Shown: positions 55,321-63,280 of the stretch, piece after piece
How positions within the stretch are numbered: the first letter of the stretch is position 1
Layout: the number at the start of each line of letters is the position of its first letter
Notes under the pieces: model-generated
Seen by the model: only the letters and a program-made list of their open reading frames with translations
Database searches by the model: none
Told to the model about the DNA's origin: nothing
Position numbers and translations under genes: made by a program
Origin: an uncultured Roseburia sp.
GTDB taxonomy: Bacteria; Bacillota; Clostridia; Lachnospirales; Lachnospiraceae
Direction of reading: 5' to 3'
Length of the DNA: 64,000 nucleotides
Assembly: GCA_944380515.1 (NCBI GenBank)
Contig: CALWHT010000016.1
Span: 1-64,000, forward strand

Positions 55321-55659
55321 ATGAAAAAACTGGAAATTATCATCAAACCAGAAAAGCTTGAGGATTTAAAAGCAGTGCTGGAAACAGAGGAAGTAAACGG
55401 TTTGAACATCGTGAATACGATGGGTTACGGAAACCAGAAGGGCATCATTAAAAATTACCGTGGTGCCGAATATGCGGTAAATCTGCTTCCGAAGATTAAG
55501 GTTGAGACGGTAGTCACAGACGAGACGGCTCCGAAATTGATTGATAAAATTGTTGCGGAGATCAATACAGGTAATATCGGTGACGGAAAAATATTTATGT
55601 ACGAGGTGGAGGATGCAATCCGTATTCGCACGGGTGAGCATGGAGAAAATGCTTTATAA
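55321..55659 (+). CDS. glnK: PII nitrogen regulatory protein
   Basis: 112 residues behind AGAGGAGGAG. The PII pattern is complete: start KLEIIIKPEKLEDLKAVLE, T-loop GYGNQKGIIKNYRGAEY, and C-terminal GNIGDGKIFMYEVEDAIRIR for ATP and 2-oxoglutarate binding. The T-loop Tyr for uridylylation is present in the YRGAEY region. It probably controls the adjacent ammonium transporter by plugging its pores when nitrogen is ample. Confidence 0.95.
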   Translation: MKKLEIIIKPEKLEDLKAVLETEEVNGLNIVNTMGYGNQKGIIKNYRGAEYAVNLLPKIKVETVVTDETAPKLIDKIVAEINTGNIGDGKIFMYEVEDAIRIRTGEHGENAL

Positions 55660-55680
55660 AGAAATAATTGTTTGTTATCG

Positions 55681-55736
55681 AAGGGGATAATAAAGGCGCA
55701 GAGTTTTGTGTGCCGGCGTTATCCCCTTTTCTTTTT
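55681..55736 (+). terminator. Terminator between glnK and amtB
   Basis: AAGGGGATAA (55681-55690) pairs perfectly with TTATCCCCTT (55719-55728), with inner GGC/GCC pairing, followed by TTCTTTTT. As amtB follows in 49 bases without a visible new promoter, read-through or controlled antitermination is likely. Confidence 0.8.
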
Positions 55737-55784
55737 CCGTGAAAAGCCTGAAAAGGGGCAGAGTTTAGTTAGGAGGTTTGGCTT

Positions 55785-56981
55785 ATGGATATGAGTGTAT
55801 GGTATCTTATGGGAGCAGCGATGGTATTTTTTATGCAGTGTGGGTTCGCAATGGTAGAGGCGGGCTTTACCAGGGCCAAAAATGTCGGCAATATTACCAT
55901 GAAGAATTTAATGGATTTCTGTATCGGAACGGTCGCGTTTTATCTGCTGGGGTATAATCTTCTCTGCGGCGACGGACTGTTTGCCGGCTGGGGGCTCAAT
56001 CCCTTTACGAATTTTGCCGAGACGGACTGGTCCGGCTTTGTGTTTAACCTTGTTTTCTGCGCGACGGCAGCAACGATTGTTTCGGGTGCGATGGCAGAAC
56101 GGACGAAATTTGTTACCTATTGTGTTTACAGCTTTGTCATCAGCTTAGTCGTATATCCGATTGAGGCGCATTGGGTATGGGGAGGAACTCCGTGGCTGAC
56201 AGACATTGGCTTTACTGATTTTGCAGGCTCCGCATGTATTCATATGGTTGGAGGTATCACGGCATTTATTGGGGCGGCAATGCTCGGACCCCGTATCGGA
56301 AAATATGATAAGGATGGAAAGCCCAGACCTATTTTGGGGCATAATATTTTGGTAGGCGCGCTCGGCGTGTTTATTCTGTGGTTTGGCTGGTACGGCTTTA
56401 ACGGCGCGGCGGCATCTGATACAGTACAGCTTTCTCAGATTTTTGCGACGACAACGGTGGCTCCGGCGATGGCAACCTGTACGGCAATGCTTTATACGTG
56501 GATCCGAAACGGAAAGCCGGATGTATCAATGTCCTTAAACGGCTCGCTGGCCGGTCTTGTGGCGGTCACTGCAGGCTGTGCGAACGTCGATGTGATTGGC
56601 GCTTTTATAATCGGTGCGGTAGCTGGTGTGCTTGTATGTGTATCGGTATATTTTATTGAAGGTAAATTAAAGGTGGATGACCCGGTCGGTGCAGTAGCGG
56701 TTCACGGCTGCAACGGTATCTGGGGAACCATTGCGGTAGGTCTGTTTGATTACACGGACGGTCTGTTTTACGGTGGCGGCGTACATCATCTGCTGATTCA
56801 GCTTTTGGGTATCGTGTGCATCGCAGGCTGGACAATTATCACGATGACCCTTGTATTTTTTGTATTAAAGAAAACGATTGGACTCCGGGTTCCGCCTGAA
56901 GAGGAAATCGAGGGTTTGGATTCCGCCGAACACGGTCTCGAATCCGGCTATCCGGATTTTGTCCCGAGAGAATTACATTAA
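55785..56981 (+). CDS. amt: Ammonium transporter
   Basis: 398 residues with about 11 membrane helices. AMT signatures: FFMQCGFAMVEAGFTRAKN, DFAGSACIHMVGGITAF and VGAVAVHGCNGIWGTIAVGL with the pore His residues. The C-terminal tail (HGLESGYPDFVPREL) is the PII-interaction region. It takes up ammonium across the membrane for GSIII. TAGGAGG precedes the start. Confidence 0.95.
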   Translation: MDMSVWYLMGAAMVFFMQCGFAMVEAGFTRAKNVGNITMKNLMDFCIGTVAFYLLGYNLLCGDGLFAGWGLNPFTNFAETDWSGFVFNLVFCATAATIVSGAMAERTKFVTYCVYSFVISLVVYPIEAHWVWGGTPWLTDIGFTDFAGSACIHMVGGITAFIGAAMLGPRIGKYDKDGKPRPILGHNILVGALGVFILWFGWYGFNGAAASDTVQLSQIFATTTVAPAMATCTAMLYTWIRNGKPDVSMSLNGSLAGLVAVTAGCANVDVIGAFIIGAVAGVLVCVSVYFIEGKLKVDDPVGAVAVHGCNGIWGTIAVGLFDYTDGLFYGGGVHHLLIQLLGIVCIAGWTIITMTLVFFVLKKTIGLRVPPEEEIEGLDSAEHGLESGYPDFVPRELH

Positions 56982-57049
56982 TCGGCACTAATCTAAGCTG
57001 CTTGGATTAGTGAATCTAATCCCCTTAGTTTGTAATACATCAACAGCGA

Positions 57050-57077
57050 AAGCCCCTGGCATCCTGCCGGGGGTTTT
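57050..57077 (+). terminator. Terminator after the ammonium transporter
   Basis: AGCCCCTGGC and GCCGGGGG pair around ATCCT, followed by TTTTT. It ends the nitrogen block. Confidence 0.85.
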
Positions 57078-57098
57078 TGCTGCCTTATGCCTTGACTA

Positions 57099-57127
57099 TT
57101 GAATAGTTGTGAGGATTCCTTTATAAT
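57099..57127 (+). promoter_or_regulatory. Promoter of the receiver-like gene
   Basis: TTGAAT (57099-57104), 17 bases, TATAAT (57122-57127), 42 bases before the start codon. Confidence 0.7.
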
Positions 57128-57169
57128 TCAAGATAAGAAATAGAAATGTTTGAGGAAAGGAGGGAAAAT

Positions 57170-57850
57170 ATGGGGAGAAATCTGCTGTTTGTGAATAAAC
57201 ACAGGGAAATTATCACTGAATTTTTAAGAGAAATGGCCGGAAAGGAGATTCAGATTGATACGGCGGAGGACGGAGCGGCAGCGGCCGCTTTGTTAAAGAG
57301 AAGGGAATATCAGGTGCTTGTGACAGGGCTTACGATGGAGGGATGTAACGGAGAACAGCTCATTACCTATGTTAATGAGACATATCCAAACACCGTCTGC
57401 ATTATATATACAACCAACGTCAGCGCTGCACAGCTTCATTTTTTCATTAATAAACGAAATGTGTTCCGGGTATTCCTGCGTCCGATGAATTTTCATATGG
57501 AGTTTACGGGGGCTCTCGAGGAAGCATTTGAATATTACGAAATAAAGGTAAGGGACAATGAGAAAAAAGCTCTCCGGCAGGAGAAGCAGCAGGAATATAA
57601 AGAACGGATGGAGGAGCTGGAGCGCCGCCTCGAAAACCAGAGGCATATCCGGGGAGAAATGGTGCGTTATATGCGTCGGCTCACGATATTTTCTCTGAAG
57701 GAATATACAGGGGACAGGCTTTCGCCGGAGGAGGAAAAACGGCTGGAGAAATTTGAATTGGGGCTGATTGAGCTGTGCTGCAAAAATGAGGAGGAAGCGC
57801 TGCAAAAGGCGGAAAAAGCCGTGCTTCGTATCGGCGAGGTGGTACGCTGA
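57170..57850 (+). CDS. Receiver-like protein without the phosphoacceptor Asp, with coiled coil
   Basis: 226 residues from ATG 57170 behind AAAGGAGGG. Residues 1-120 have the receiver fold order, but the acidic pair (normally DD after the first strand) is VNKHRE, and the strand that should carry the Asp reads YQVLVTGLTMEGCNG, with Gly in its place. It cannot be phosphorylated in the usual way. From ~125 there is a long charged coiled coil (KQQEYKERMEELERRLENQR) and a short helical end. Partner unknown; it may act as a dimeric adaptor. It is transcribed alone and ends before a two-way terminator. Confidence 0.7.
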   Translation: MGRNLLFVNKHREIITEFLREMAGKEIQIDTAEDGAAAAALLKRREYQVLVTGLTMEGCNGEQLITYVNETYPNTVCIIYTTNVSAAQLHFFINKRNVFRVFLRPMNFHMEFTGALEEAFEYYEIKVRDNEKKALRQEKQQEYKERMEELERRLENQRHIRGEMVRYMRRLTIFSLKEYTGDRLSPEEEKRLEKFELGLIELCCKNEEEALQKAEKAVLRIGEVVR

Positions 57851-57920
57851 CCGATGTCGGAGACACGCGGACCGGATATATCGGTTTGCGGACAGAACAG
57901 AGCATAAAATAAGCAAAGAA

Positions 57921-57955
57921 AAGGGAGATTGCATCTATTTGCAGCCTCCCTTTTT
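57921..57955. terminator. Two-way terminator
   Basis: AAGGGAGATTGCA and TGCAGCCTCCCTT pair around TCTATT. T runs are present on both sides, so it serves the receiver-like gene and the convergent penicillin-binding protein gene. Confidence 0.85.
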
Positions 57956-57965
57956 GCGGAGCTTT

Positions 57966-60761
57966 TTACTGGATGGGGGCATCCCCGATGTCCCAGACCT
58001 CATCCGAGCCGTCTGTACTCGGAGTTGTTGTAGTGCCGTTGCTGTCGGTTGCGGTGTCACCGTTATCCGTTGTGGTGCCGCCGTTGTCGGTCGTTGTACC
58101 GCCGTTATCGGTCGTTGTACCGCCGTTGTCGGTCGTTGTGCCGCCGTTCTCCGTTGTCGTGTCCGCGCCGGTCTGAGGCGTTGTGTTAACGCCGGGAACC
58201 GGGGTATACGGTGTAGTGCCCTGATAGGTGGAGTTGCCCTCGTTGTGGAGTGTACAGGTGTTGTTCTGTATATCCTCCGTCAAAAGGTAGGGGGTATCCT
58301 CCGTACCTACAGTGCCTCCGATTACAAATACTTTGGAGGTCAGTGCGTCGCTGGGACAGTAACCGCCTGCGAGCTGACCGGAAAGCGTGCACATGTTGGC
58401 GCGGATATGATGGTCACAGTATTCGGTAGGCTGTGTTCCCTCCGCAAAATATTCGGTGTATACGCGGCTTCCGCGCTCATCGGAGTCGCATACGCCCGCA
58501 ATCGCCAGCTTGCCGGATTCCTTGCAGACCTGAGCCGTCACGATGCCGTCCGGTTTTGTGAAGTCGGCGTATTCCAGATTCTCATGGATGCGGCTCATAA
58601 CAGCCTTCCAGATTCTTCTCGGATAAGAGGTCTGGCCGCTGCTCTGGGGTGCGTTATCATCAAAGCCGCCCCACACAACGCAGGTATAATAAGGCGTATA
58701 GCCGGCAAAAAGCGCATCCCTGTTTTTGGTGGTGGTACCGGTTTTTCCTGCCTGCGCCATTGTATTTCCGAAATATGCGAGGGTACCGGTTCCCTGTGTC
58801 ATAACATCCTCCATCGCGTTGGTCAGAAGCCATGCGGTTGTTTCCTTTAACACGGTATGCGAGGTGGAGGTTGTGTTGTCTAACAACACATTTCCGTCGT
58901 GATCCAAAATCTTGGTATAAAATTTCGGCTTGATATAGGTACCGTTATTGGCAATCGCCGCATATGCCGCTGTCAGCTCCAGATTTGTGACACCGTGGGT
59001 AAGACCGCCGAGGGCAAGCGTCTCATTGGAGCTTTCGTCAAGGCCTACGGTGGTAATGCCGAAATCGCAGATATAATCATATCCGAGGGAGGGGCCAATC
59101 TGTGCCAGCGTCTTTACGGTCACAATATTGATGGAATCGGTGATTGCTTCCCTCAGTGTGGTAAAGCCGCGGTAACGGCTGTCATAGTTTCTTACCGAGG
59201 CACCCTCGCCGGTGCTGTAAGTGTAGGGCGCGTCGTCCTGTACATCAGCCAGCGTCATTCCGCCGGCATCAAGCGCCGCTGCATACGCCGCGATAATTTT
59301 AAAGGTAGAGCCGGGCTGTCTGGTGGTATCGGTCGCGCGGTTTAAGGTTTTGTTTGCTGTCTTGTCCCCGCGTCCCCCGACCAAAGCCTTGACCTCACCG
59401 GTGGACTGATCGATGATTGTCAGAGCCGCCTGCGGCTGCAAGGTATAGGTTACGGTTTCGCTGCCGTTTACAATCTCGTCGCCTTCCTCCATGATATCCG
59501 CCTTATATTGCTCAATGGCTGCGGCAGCCTCCTCCTCGGAGTCAAAATCAATCGTATAATTGCTGTCCTGGGTCGCCTGGTAATAGGACAGCATCGTCTG
59601 TTCACTGTAATTTGATACGGTTCCGTCCGAGGACCGGATGGAAACCCGGTAGGAAAATGAAATCTTGGGATCTGAGGAGTAATTGTCCAGGTTATTGATT
59701 TCCTCGTCGCAGATGGCCTGAATATCCGGATCCTGCGTAGAGTAAATCGTAAGTCCGCCCTGATAGAGGGCTTTGTAAGCCTGAGTCTCCGTATAGCCCT
59801 TCTGTTCCACCAAATCCTGGATCACCTGGTCGGTCAGCTCGTCCACAAAGTAAGAATTAACGCTGCTGCCCTCCACTTCGATATTGACAAGCTGAATGCG
59901 GTCATAAACGTTGTCCGCCATAGCTTCGTCATATTCGTCCTGATTGATGTAGCCCTGCTCGAGCATATTATTCAGTACCCGTTCACGCCGTTTGGCATTT
60001 TCATCCGGGTTGGTAATCGGGTTATAGCGGGAAGGATTCTGGGTAATTGCGGCAAGCACCGCACATTCGGAAAGAGTAAGCTCAGAGACGTCCTTTCCAA
60101 AATAACGCTCCGAAGCGACACCGACGCCCAGCGTATTTTGTCCCAGATTGATGGCGTTCAGATAATTTTCCATAATCCAGTCCTTATCCACTACCTTTTC
60201 CAACTGAAGCGCAAGATACTGCTCCTGGAATTTTCGCTCGAACTTGTCCGCCATAGAGGTTTCGCTTGTCCAGTCGGTAAAAACCGTGTTTTTCAGAAGC
60301 TGCTGCGTGATGGTACTTGCGCCCTCAGTAAAGTGAAAACCGGATGCAATACCCTTAACTCCCGCACGGATAATACCCTGGATGTCGATTCCGTTATGCT
60401 CGTAAAAACGCTCGTCCTCAATCGCGACAAACGCATGCTGTAAATCGAGAGGAATTTCGTCGATAGTCACGGCGCGGCGGTTAGAGCCGGATGCGACCAG
60501 CGTGGCAATTTCATTGCCATCGGCGTCAAGAACCGTCGAAAGATATCCGGTCGGCGTAGCTACAATATCGTCAATCGTCGGCGCGGAATCTATGATTCCC
60601 CGAATCACGCCGAACGCTGAGCTTCCGCCGATGATAACTACGGCAAAAAAGCATATAAGCAATGCCCTGCAAAAAATCACATAGAATTTTTTGCGAATCA
60701 TGGCACTTTTGGAAACGAGTTCTTTTTCGCGTTTCCGTGTGCGTTTTTTTCCATAATTCAT
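57966..60761 (-). CDS. Class A penicillin-binding protein (PBP1A type)
   Basis: 931 residues from ATG 60761 behind GGAGGCCTATC. A basic cytoplasmic tail and one membrane helix (about 25-48) precede a GT51 glycosyltransferase with VAIEDERFYEHNGIDIQG, EGASTITQQLLKN and the KFQEQYLALQLEK region. The transpeptidase domain has the SxxK motif in QPGSTFKIIAAYAA, the SxN motif in TDSINIVT, and KTGTT. It polymerises and cross-links peptidoglycan outside the membrane. The C-terminus ends in a linker of repeated TTTDNGG units, which probably varies in length between strains. Confidence 0.92.
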   Translation of the reverse strand: MNYGKKRTRKREKELVSKSAMIRKKFYVIFCRALLICFFAVVIIGGSSAFGVIRGIIDSAPTIDDIVATPTGYLSTVLDADGNEIATLVASGSNRRAVTIDEIPLDLQHAFVAIEDERFYEHNGIDIQGIIRAGVKGIASGFHFTEGASTITQQLLKNTVFTDWTSETSMADKFERKFQEQYLALQLEKVVDKDWIMENYLNAINLGQNTLGVGVASERYFGKDVSELTLSECAVLAAITQNPSRYNPITNPDENAKRRERVLNNMLEQGYINQDEYDEAMADNVYDRIQLVNIEVEGSSVNSYFVDELTDQVIQDLVEQKGYTETQAYKALYQGGLTIYSTQDPDIQAICDEEINNLDNYSSDPKISFSYRVSIRSSDGTVSNYSEQTMLSYYQATQDSNYTIDFDSEEEAAAAIEQYKADIMEEGDEIVNGSETVTYTLQPQAALTIIDQSTGEVKALVGGRGDKTANKTLNRATDTTRQPGSTFKIIAAYAAALDAGGMTLADVQDDAPYTYSTGEGASVRNYDSRYRGFTTLREAITDSINIVTVKTLAQIGPSLGYDYICDFGITTVGLDESSNETLALGGLTHGVTNLELTAAYAAIANNGTYIKPKFYTKILDHDGNVLLDNTTSTSHTVLKETTAWLLTNAMEDVMTQGTGTLAYFGNTMAQAGKTGTTTKNRDALFAGYTPYYTCVVWGGFDDNAPQSSGQTSYPRRIWKAVMSRIHENLEYADFTKPDGIVTAQVCKESGKLAIAGVCDSDERGSRVYTEYFAEGTQPTEYCDHHIRANMCTLSGQLAGGYCPSDALTSKVFVIGGTVGTEDTPYLLTEDIQNNTCTLHNEGNSTYQGTTPYTPVPGVNTTPQTGADTTTENGGTTTDNGGTTTDNGGTTTDNGGTTTDNGDTATDSNGTTTTPSTDGSDEVWDIGDAPIQ
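58068..58158 (-). repeat. 21-bp tandem repeat in the PBP C-terminus
   Basis: About four copies of a 21-base unit of the form GTTGTACCGCCGTTATCGGT, encoding TTTDNGG. Copies differ at few bases, so expansion is recent. It lies inside the coding region and is not an independent element. Confidence 0.85.
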
Positions 60762-60874
60762 GATAGGCCTCCTTTTTTTAGTCAAAATCCACTATCCTAG
60801 TATTATAACAAAGAAATGTGTCAGAATAAAGGAAAAACTGAAAATACCGGGTTTTTTCACATTTTTTTAAGAAA

Positions 60875-60903
60875 TTGCCATGGATGCCCAAACATGGTAT
60901 GAT
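60875..60903 (+). promoter_or_regulatory. Promoter of the YigZ-family gene
   Basis: TTGCCA (60875-60880), 17 bases, TATGAT (60898-60903), 30 bases before the start. On the other strand a TATAAT at 60807-60802 probably serves the PBP gene. Confidence 0.65.
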
Positions 60904-60932
60904 AGTGTAAAAGTGCCGGAGGGAAGATTGAC

Positions 60933-61583
60933 ATGAAGATTGTTTATACGGGCGGGGAAGCCGAAATCATTGAAAAAAAGTCGCGTTTTATCGCTACCGT
61001 ACGTCCTGTTTCCTCCGAGGAGGAGGCAGTTTCGTTTATTGGCGAGATGAAAAAGAAATATTGGGACGCAAAGCACAACTGCTCCGCGTTCGTGTTGGGT
61101 GACCGGCAGGAGTTAAGCCGCTGCTCGGATGACGGGGAACCGGCGCAGACTGCCGGAAGGCCGATGCTTGACGTATTGCTGCGGGAGGATATTCACAATG
61201 TCGCGGTGGTAGTTACCCGCTATTTCGGCGGCGTGCTGTTGGGCACGGGCGGTCTTGTGCGGGCATACCAGAGGGCCGTGCAGGAGGGACTGGCGGCGAG
61301 CGTTGTCATCGACAGGAAGGAGGGCAGCCGGCTCTCGGTTTTTACGGATTACAACGGGCTTGGAAAGCTTCAGTATCTGATTGCGCAGAAGGGCCTGCTT
61401 ACCTTAGACACCATCTATACCGAAAAGGTGGAATTGCTGCTGCTGATTCCCGATGGGAAGCAGGAAGAAACGGAGCAGGAAATTACCGAGGCAGTCAGCG
61501 GAAATGCCCGGCTTTCCTGGGGCGAGAAGATATCCTATGCGGTAATCGGAAAAAAAATAGAAATTTTTGAAAAAAAAGCTTGA
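60933..61583 (+). CDS. YigZ/IMPACT family protein
   Basis: 216 residues behind GGAGGGAAGA. The N-terminal UPF0029 domain has KKSRFIATVRPV, HNCSAFVLGD, DDGEPAQTAGRPML and VTRYFGGVLLGTGGLVRAY. The C-terminal DUF1949-like part follows. The family is related to eukaryotic IMPACT, linked to translation control; the bacterial role is unresolved. Length is typical. It ends 64 bases before tRNA-Gln. Confidence 0.92.
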   Translation: MKIVYTGGEAEIIEKKSRFIATVRPVSSEEEAVSFIGEMKKKYWDAKHNCSAFVLGDRQELSRCSDDGEPAQTAGRPMLDVLLREDIHNVAVVVTRYFGGVLLGTGGLVRAYQRAVQEGLAASVVIDRKEGSRLSVFTDYNGLGKLQYLIAQKGLLTLDTIYTEKVELLLLIPDGKQEETEQEITEAVSGNARLSWGEKISYAVIGKKIEIFEKKA

Positions 61584-61647
61584 TTTTTTTAGAAGCCTCC
61601 TATATAATATCCATTGTTGACAGCGCAAAGCGCAAAAGACAATAAAT

Positions 61648-61719
61648 AGGGCTATCGCCAAACGGTAAGGCAACGGACTCTGACTCCGTCATTTCAAGGT
61701 TCGAATCCTTGTAGCCCTG
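61648..61719 (+). tRNA. tRNA-Gln (CTG)
   Basis: Cloverleaf with acceptor AGGGCTA/TAGCCCT, D arm GCC...GGC, anticodon arm ACGGA/TCCGT around CTCTGAC (anticodon CTG), T loop TTCGAAT, discriminator G. The first pair is A-U, comparable to the weak U-A first pair typical of glutamine tRNAs. CCA is not encoded. Confidence 0.93.
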
Positions 61720-61724
61720 CTATA

Positions 61725-61760
61725 AATACCCCGGCAGAGAGTTTCTGCTGGGGTATTTTT
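61725..61760 (+). terminator. Terminator of tRNA-Gln
   Basis: ATACCCCGGCAGA and TCTGCTGGGGTAT form a long stem followed by TTTTT. It lies directly before the convergent HTH gene. Confidence 0.85.
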
Positions 61761-61762
61761 GT

Positions 61763-61963
61763 TCATTCGTCTTCATAGAAAAAAATCTCTTCCACAGTTT
61801 CGCCAAATACCTTTGCGATGTCCATTGCAAGCTTTAGGGACGGGTTATATTTTCCGTTTTCAAGGTTTCCAATGGTTTCCCTGCGCACACCGACCAGATT
61901 TGCAAGCTCCCCCTGGCTGATGCCGTCCCGTGCACGCAGCTCCCGGATTCGTGTTTTCAGCAA
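61763..61963 (-). CDS. XRE-family transcriptional regulator, small
   Basis: 66 residues, a single helix-turn-helix domain: [37 protein letters not shown] and a final [16 protein letters not shown]. This short form is common in clostridia next to a small membrane protein, as here. Its start overlaps the end of the membrane protein gene by 7 bases. It probably represses its own operon through the palindrome at 62422-62458. Confidence 0.9.
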   Translation of the reverse strand: MLKTRIRELRARDGISQGELANLVGVRRETIGNLENGKYNPSLKLAMDIAKVFGETVEEIFFYEDE

Positions 61964-62406
61964 GATTCATCTTCCTCCACAAATTTTTTTTCCTGTCGGT
62001 TATAGCGCATCAGGCAGAAGAAAAAGGTGCAAAGCGTGACGATGAAGATAATGACGTTCATAGAGGTTTGAATCATTGTAGAGAACAAATAATTGACATC
62101 GACCAGGCAGGCTTCTCCGGATGCCTGGACTGCTTCGCTGAAGGGAATGCCTTTACCCGAAACTGCCCGGAAAAACAGAAAAAGAAATATCAGTGTCTGG
62201 GAGCCGATGTTTACGGCAAAGGCTTTGGTTGCCGCTCTCCTTACGTTGTTCCAGAATAATTCATCCGGAACCATCTTGGAGTAGGTGAAGAAAAAGAAGA
62301 ACAGCAGAAAAGTAATCATCCACGGAGCCATATAGTAAATGCCGATGATTCCGATGAGTCCCAGCCAGCCAAGGTACGACAGTGGATTTTTTTTCGCTCG
62401 TTTCAT
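61957..62406 (-). CDS. Small membrane protein, DUF3796-like
   Basis: 149 residues. The N-terminus [20 protein letters not shown] and three further hydrophobic segments match the small membrane proteins found with XRE regulators in clostridia (DUF3796-like). GGAGGGATT precedes the start. Function unknown; such pairs may respond to membrane stress or peptides, which is inference. Confidence 0.7.
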   Translation of the reverse strand: MKRAKKNPLSYLGWLGLIGIIGIYYMAPWMITFLLFFFFFTYSKMVPDELFWNNVRRAATKAFAVNIGSQTLIFLFLFFRAVSGKGIPFSEAVQASGEACLVDVNYLFSTMIQTSMNVIIFIVTLCTFFFCLMRYNRQEKKFVEEDESC

Positions 62407-62421
62407 AAATAATCCCTCCTT

Positions 62422-62458
62422 GTGATATATTTCTATCTTTATGTTATAAATATATCAC
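62422..62458 (-). promoter_or_regulatory. 11-bp perfect inverted repeat, likely operator
   Basis: GTGATATATTT (62422-62432) and AAATATATCAC (62448-62458) are exact reverse complements with 15 bases between. It lies 16 bases before the membrane-protein gene and on the edge of the divergent thioesterase promoter, so the XRE protein could affect both sides. Confidence 0.75.
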
Positions 62459-62483
62459 ATATTAAAAAGAAATGCAAGGAATG

Positions 62484-62512
62484 TTGTATTGTTTTTGGAA
62501 AAACGTTATAAT
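62484..62512 (+). promoter_or_regulatory. Promoter of the thioesterase gene
   Basis: TTGTAT (62484-62489), 17 bases, TATAAT (62507-62512), 40 bases before the start. Confidence 0.8.
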
Positions 62513-62552
62513 ACGTTTAATTGACATTGCGCAAAAGAAAGAAGAGGAAAAT

Positions 62553-63275
62553 ATGTATAGTTTTGACAGTTATATACGTTACAGTGAGGTGGACAGTGAG
62601 CTGAATCTGAAGCTTACTTCATTATTGGATTATTTACAGGATTGCTGTATTTTCCAGTCCGAGGAGCTCGGTATCGGGATAGATTACCTGGCGAAGAATC
62701 ATTTGGCCTGGGTGCTTTCCTCCTGGGAGATACGGATTTTCCGTTATCCGCGGATGGGAGAGAGCGTAGCCGTCGGTACCTGGCCCTATCATTTTAAGGG
62801 CTTTTACGGCTATCGTAATTTTTTGGTAAAAGATGCGGAGAATCAGACGCTTGCGGAGGCGAATTCCTTATGGGTCCTGATGGATACGCAGACAATGCAT
62901 CCGGTGCGCATTTCGGAGGAGCTAAAGCAGATTTATCGGCCGGGATTTGGGGATGCCCTGGAGGGAACATGGGCGGATCGTAAAATACCGCTTCCGGAGA
63001 CGTCCGTTCCGAAGGAACCGGTGAAGGTGGCACGCTTTCATATTGACACGAATCATCACGTCAATAACGGAAAATATGTTCTGGTGGCGGAGGAATATCT
63101 TCCGGAGGGGTTTGCGGTGTCCGGCCTCCGGGCAGAGTATAAAAAAGCGGCGGTACTCGGAGATACGCTTTATCCCCGCGTTTCCTGCACCGACGGCTGT
63201 GTGACGGTGGTCATCGGGGACGAGGAAGGAATGCCCTATGCAGTGATTCAGTTTTTGGGGAAGGAAGGGCGATAA
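62553..63275 (+). CDS. Acyl-ACP thioesterase
   Basis: 240 residues from ATG 62553 behind AAGAGGAAAA; the longer frame crosses the promoter. Two hotdog-fold halves: the first has YIRYSEVDSELNLKLTSLLD and AWVLSSWEIRIFRYPRMG, the second carries IDTNHHVNNGKYV, the active-site Asp/Asn-His pattern of the FatA/FatB-like family. It frees fatty acids from acyl carrier protein. It is 5 bases upstream of the S1 protein gene and co-transcribed with it. Confidence 0.88.
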   Translation: MYSFDSYIRYSEVDSELNLKLTSLLDYLQDCCIFQSEELGIGIDYLAKNHLAWVLSSWEIRIFRYPRMGESVAVGTWPYHFKGFYGYRNFLVKDAENQTLAEANSLWVLMDTQTMHPVRISEELKQIYRPGFGDALEGTWADRKIPLPETSVPKEPVKVARFHIDTNHHVNNGKYVLVAEEYLPEGFAVSGLRAEYKKAAVLGDTLYPRVSCTDGCVTVVIGDEEGMPYAVIQFLGKEGR

Positions 63276-63280
63276 ATAAT

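Noticed and set aside
58068-58158. Possible CRISPR array from regular short repeats
   Set aside because: The units are contiguous, have no spacers and encode a regular TTTDNGG repeat inside a penicillin-binding protein.
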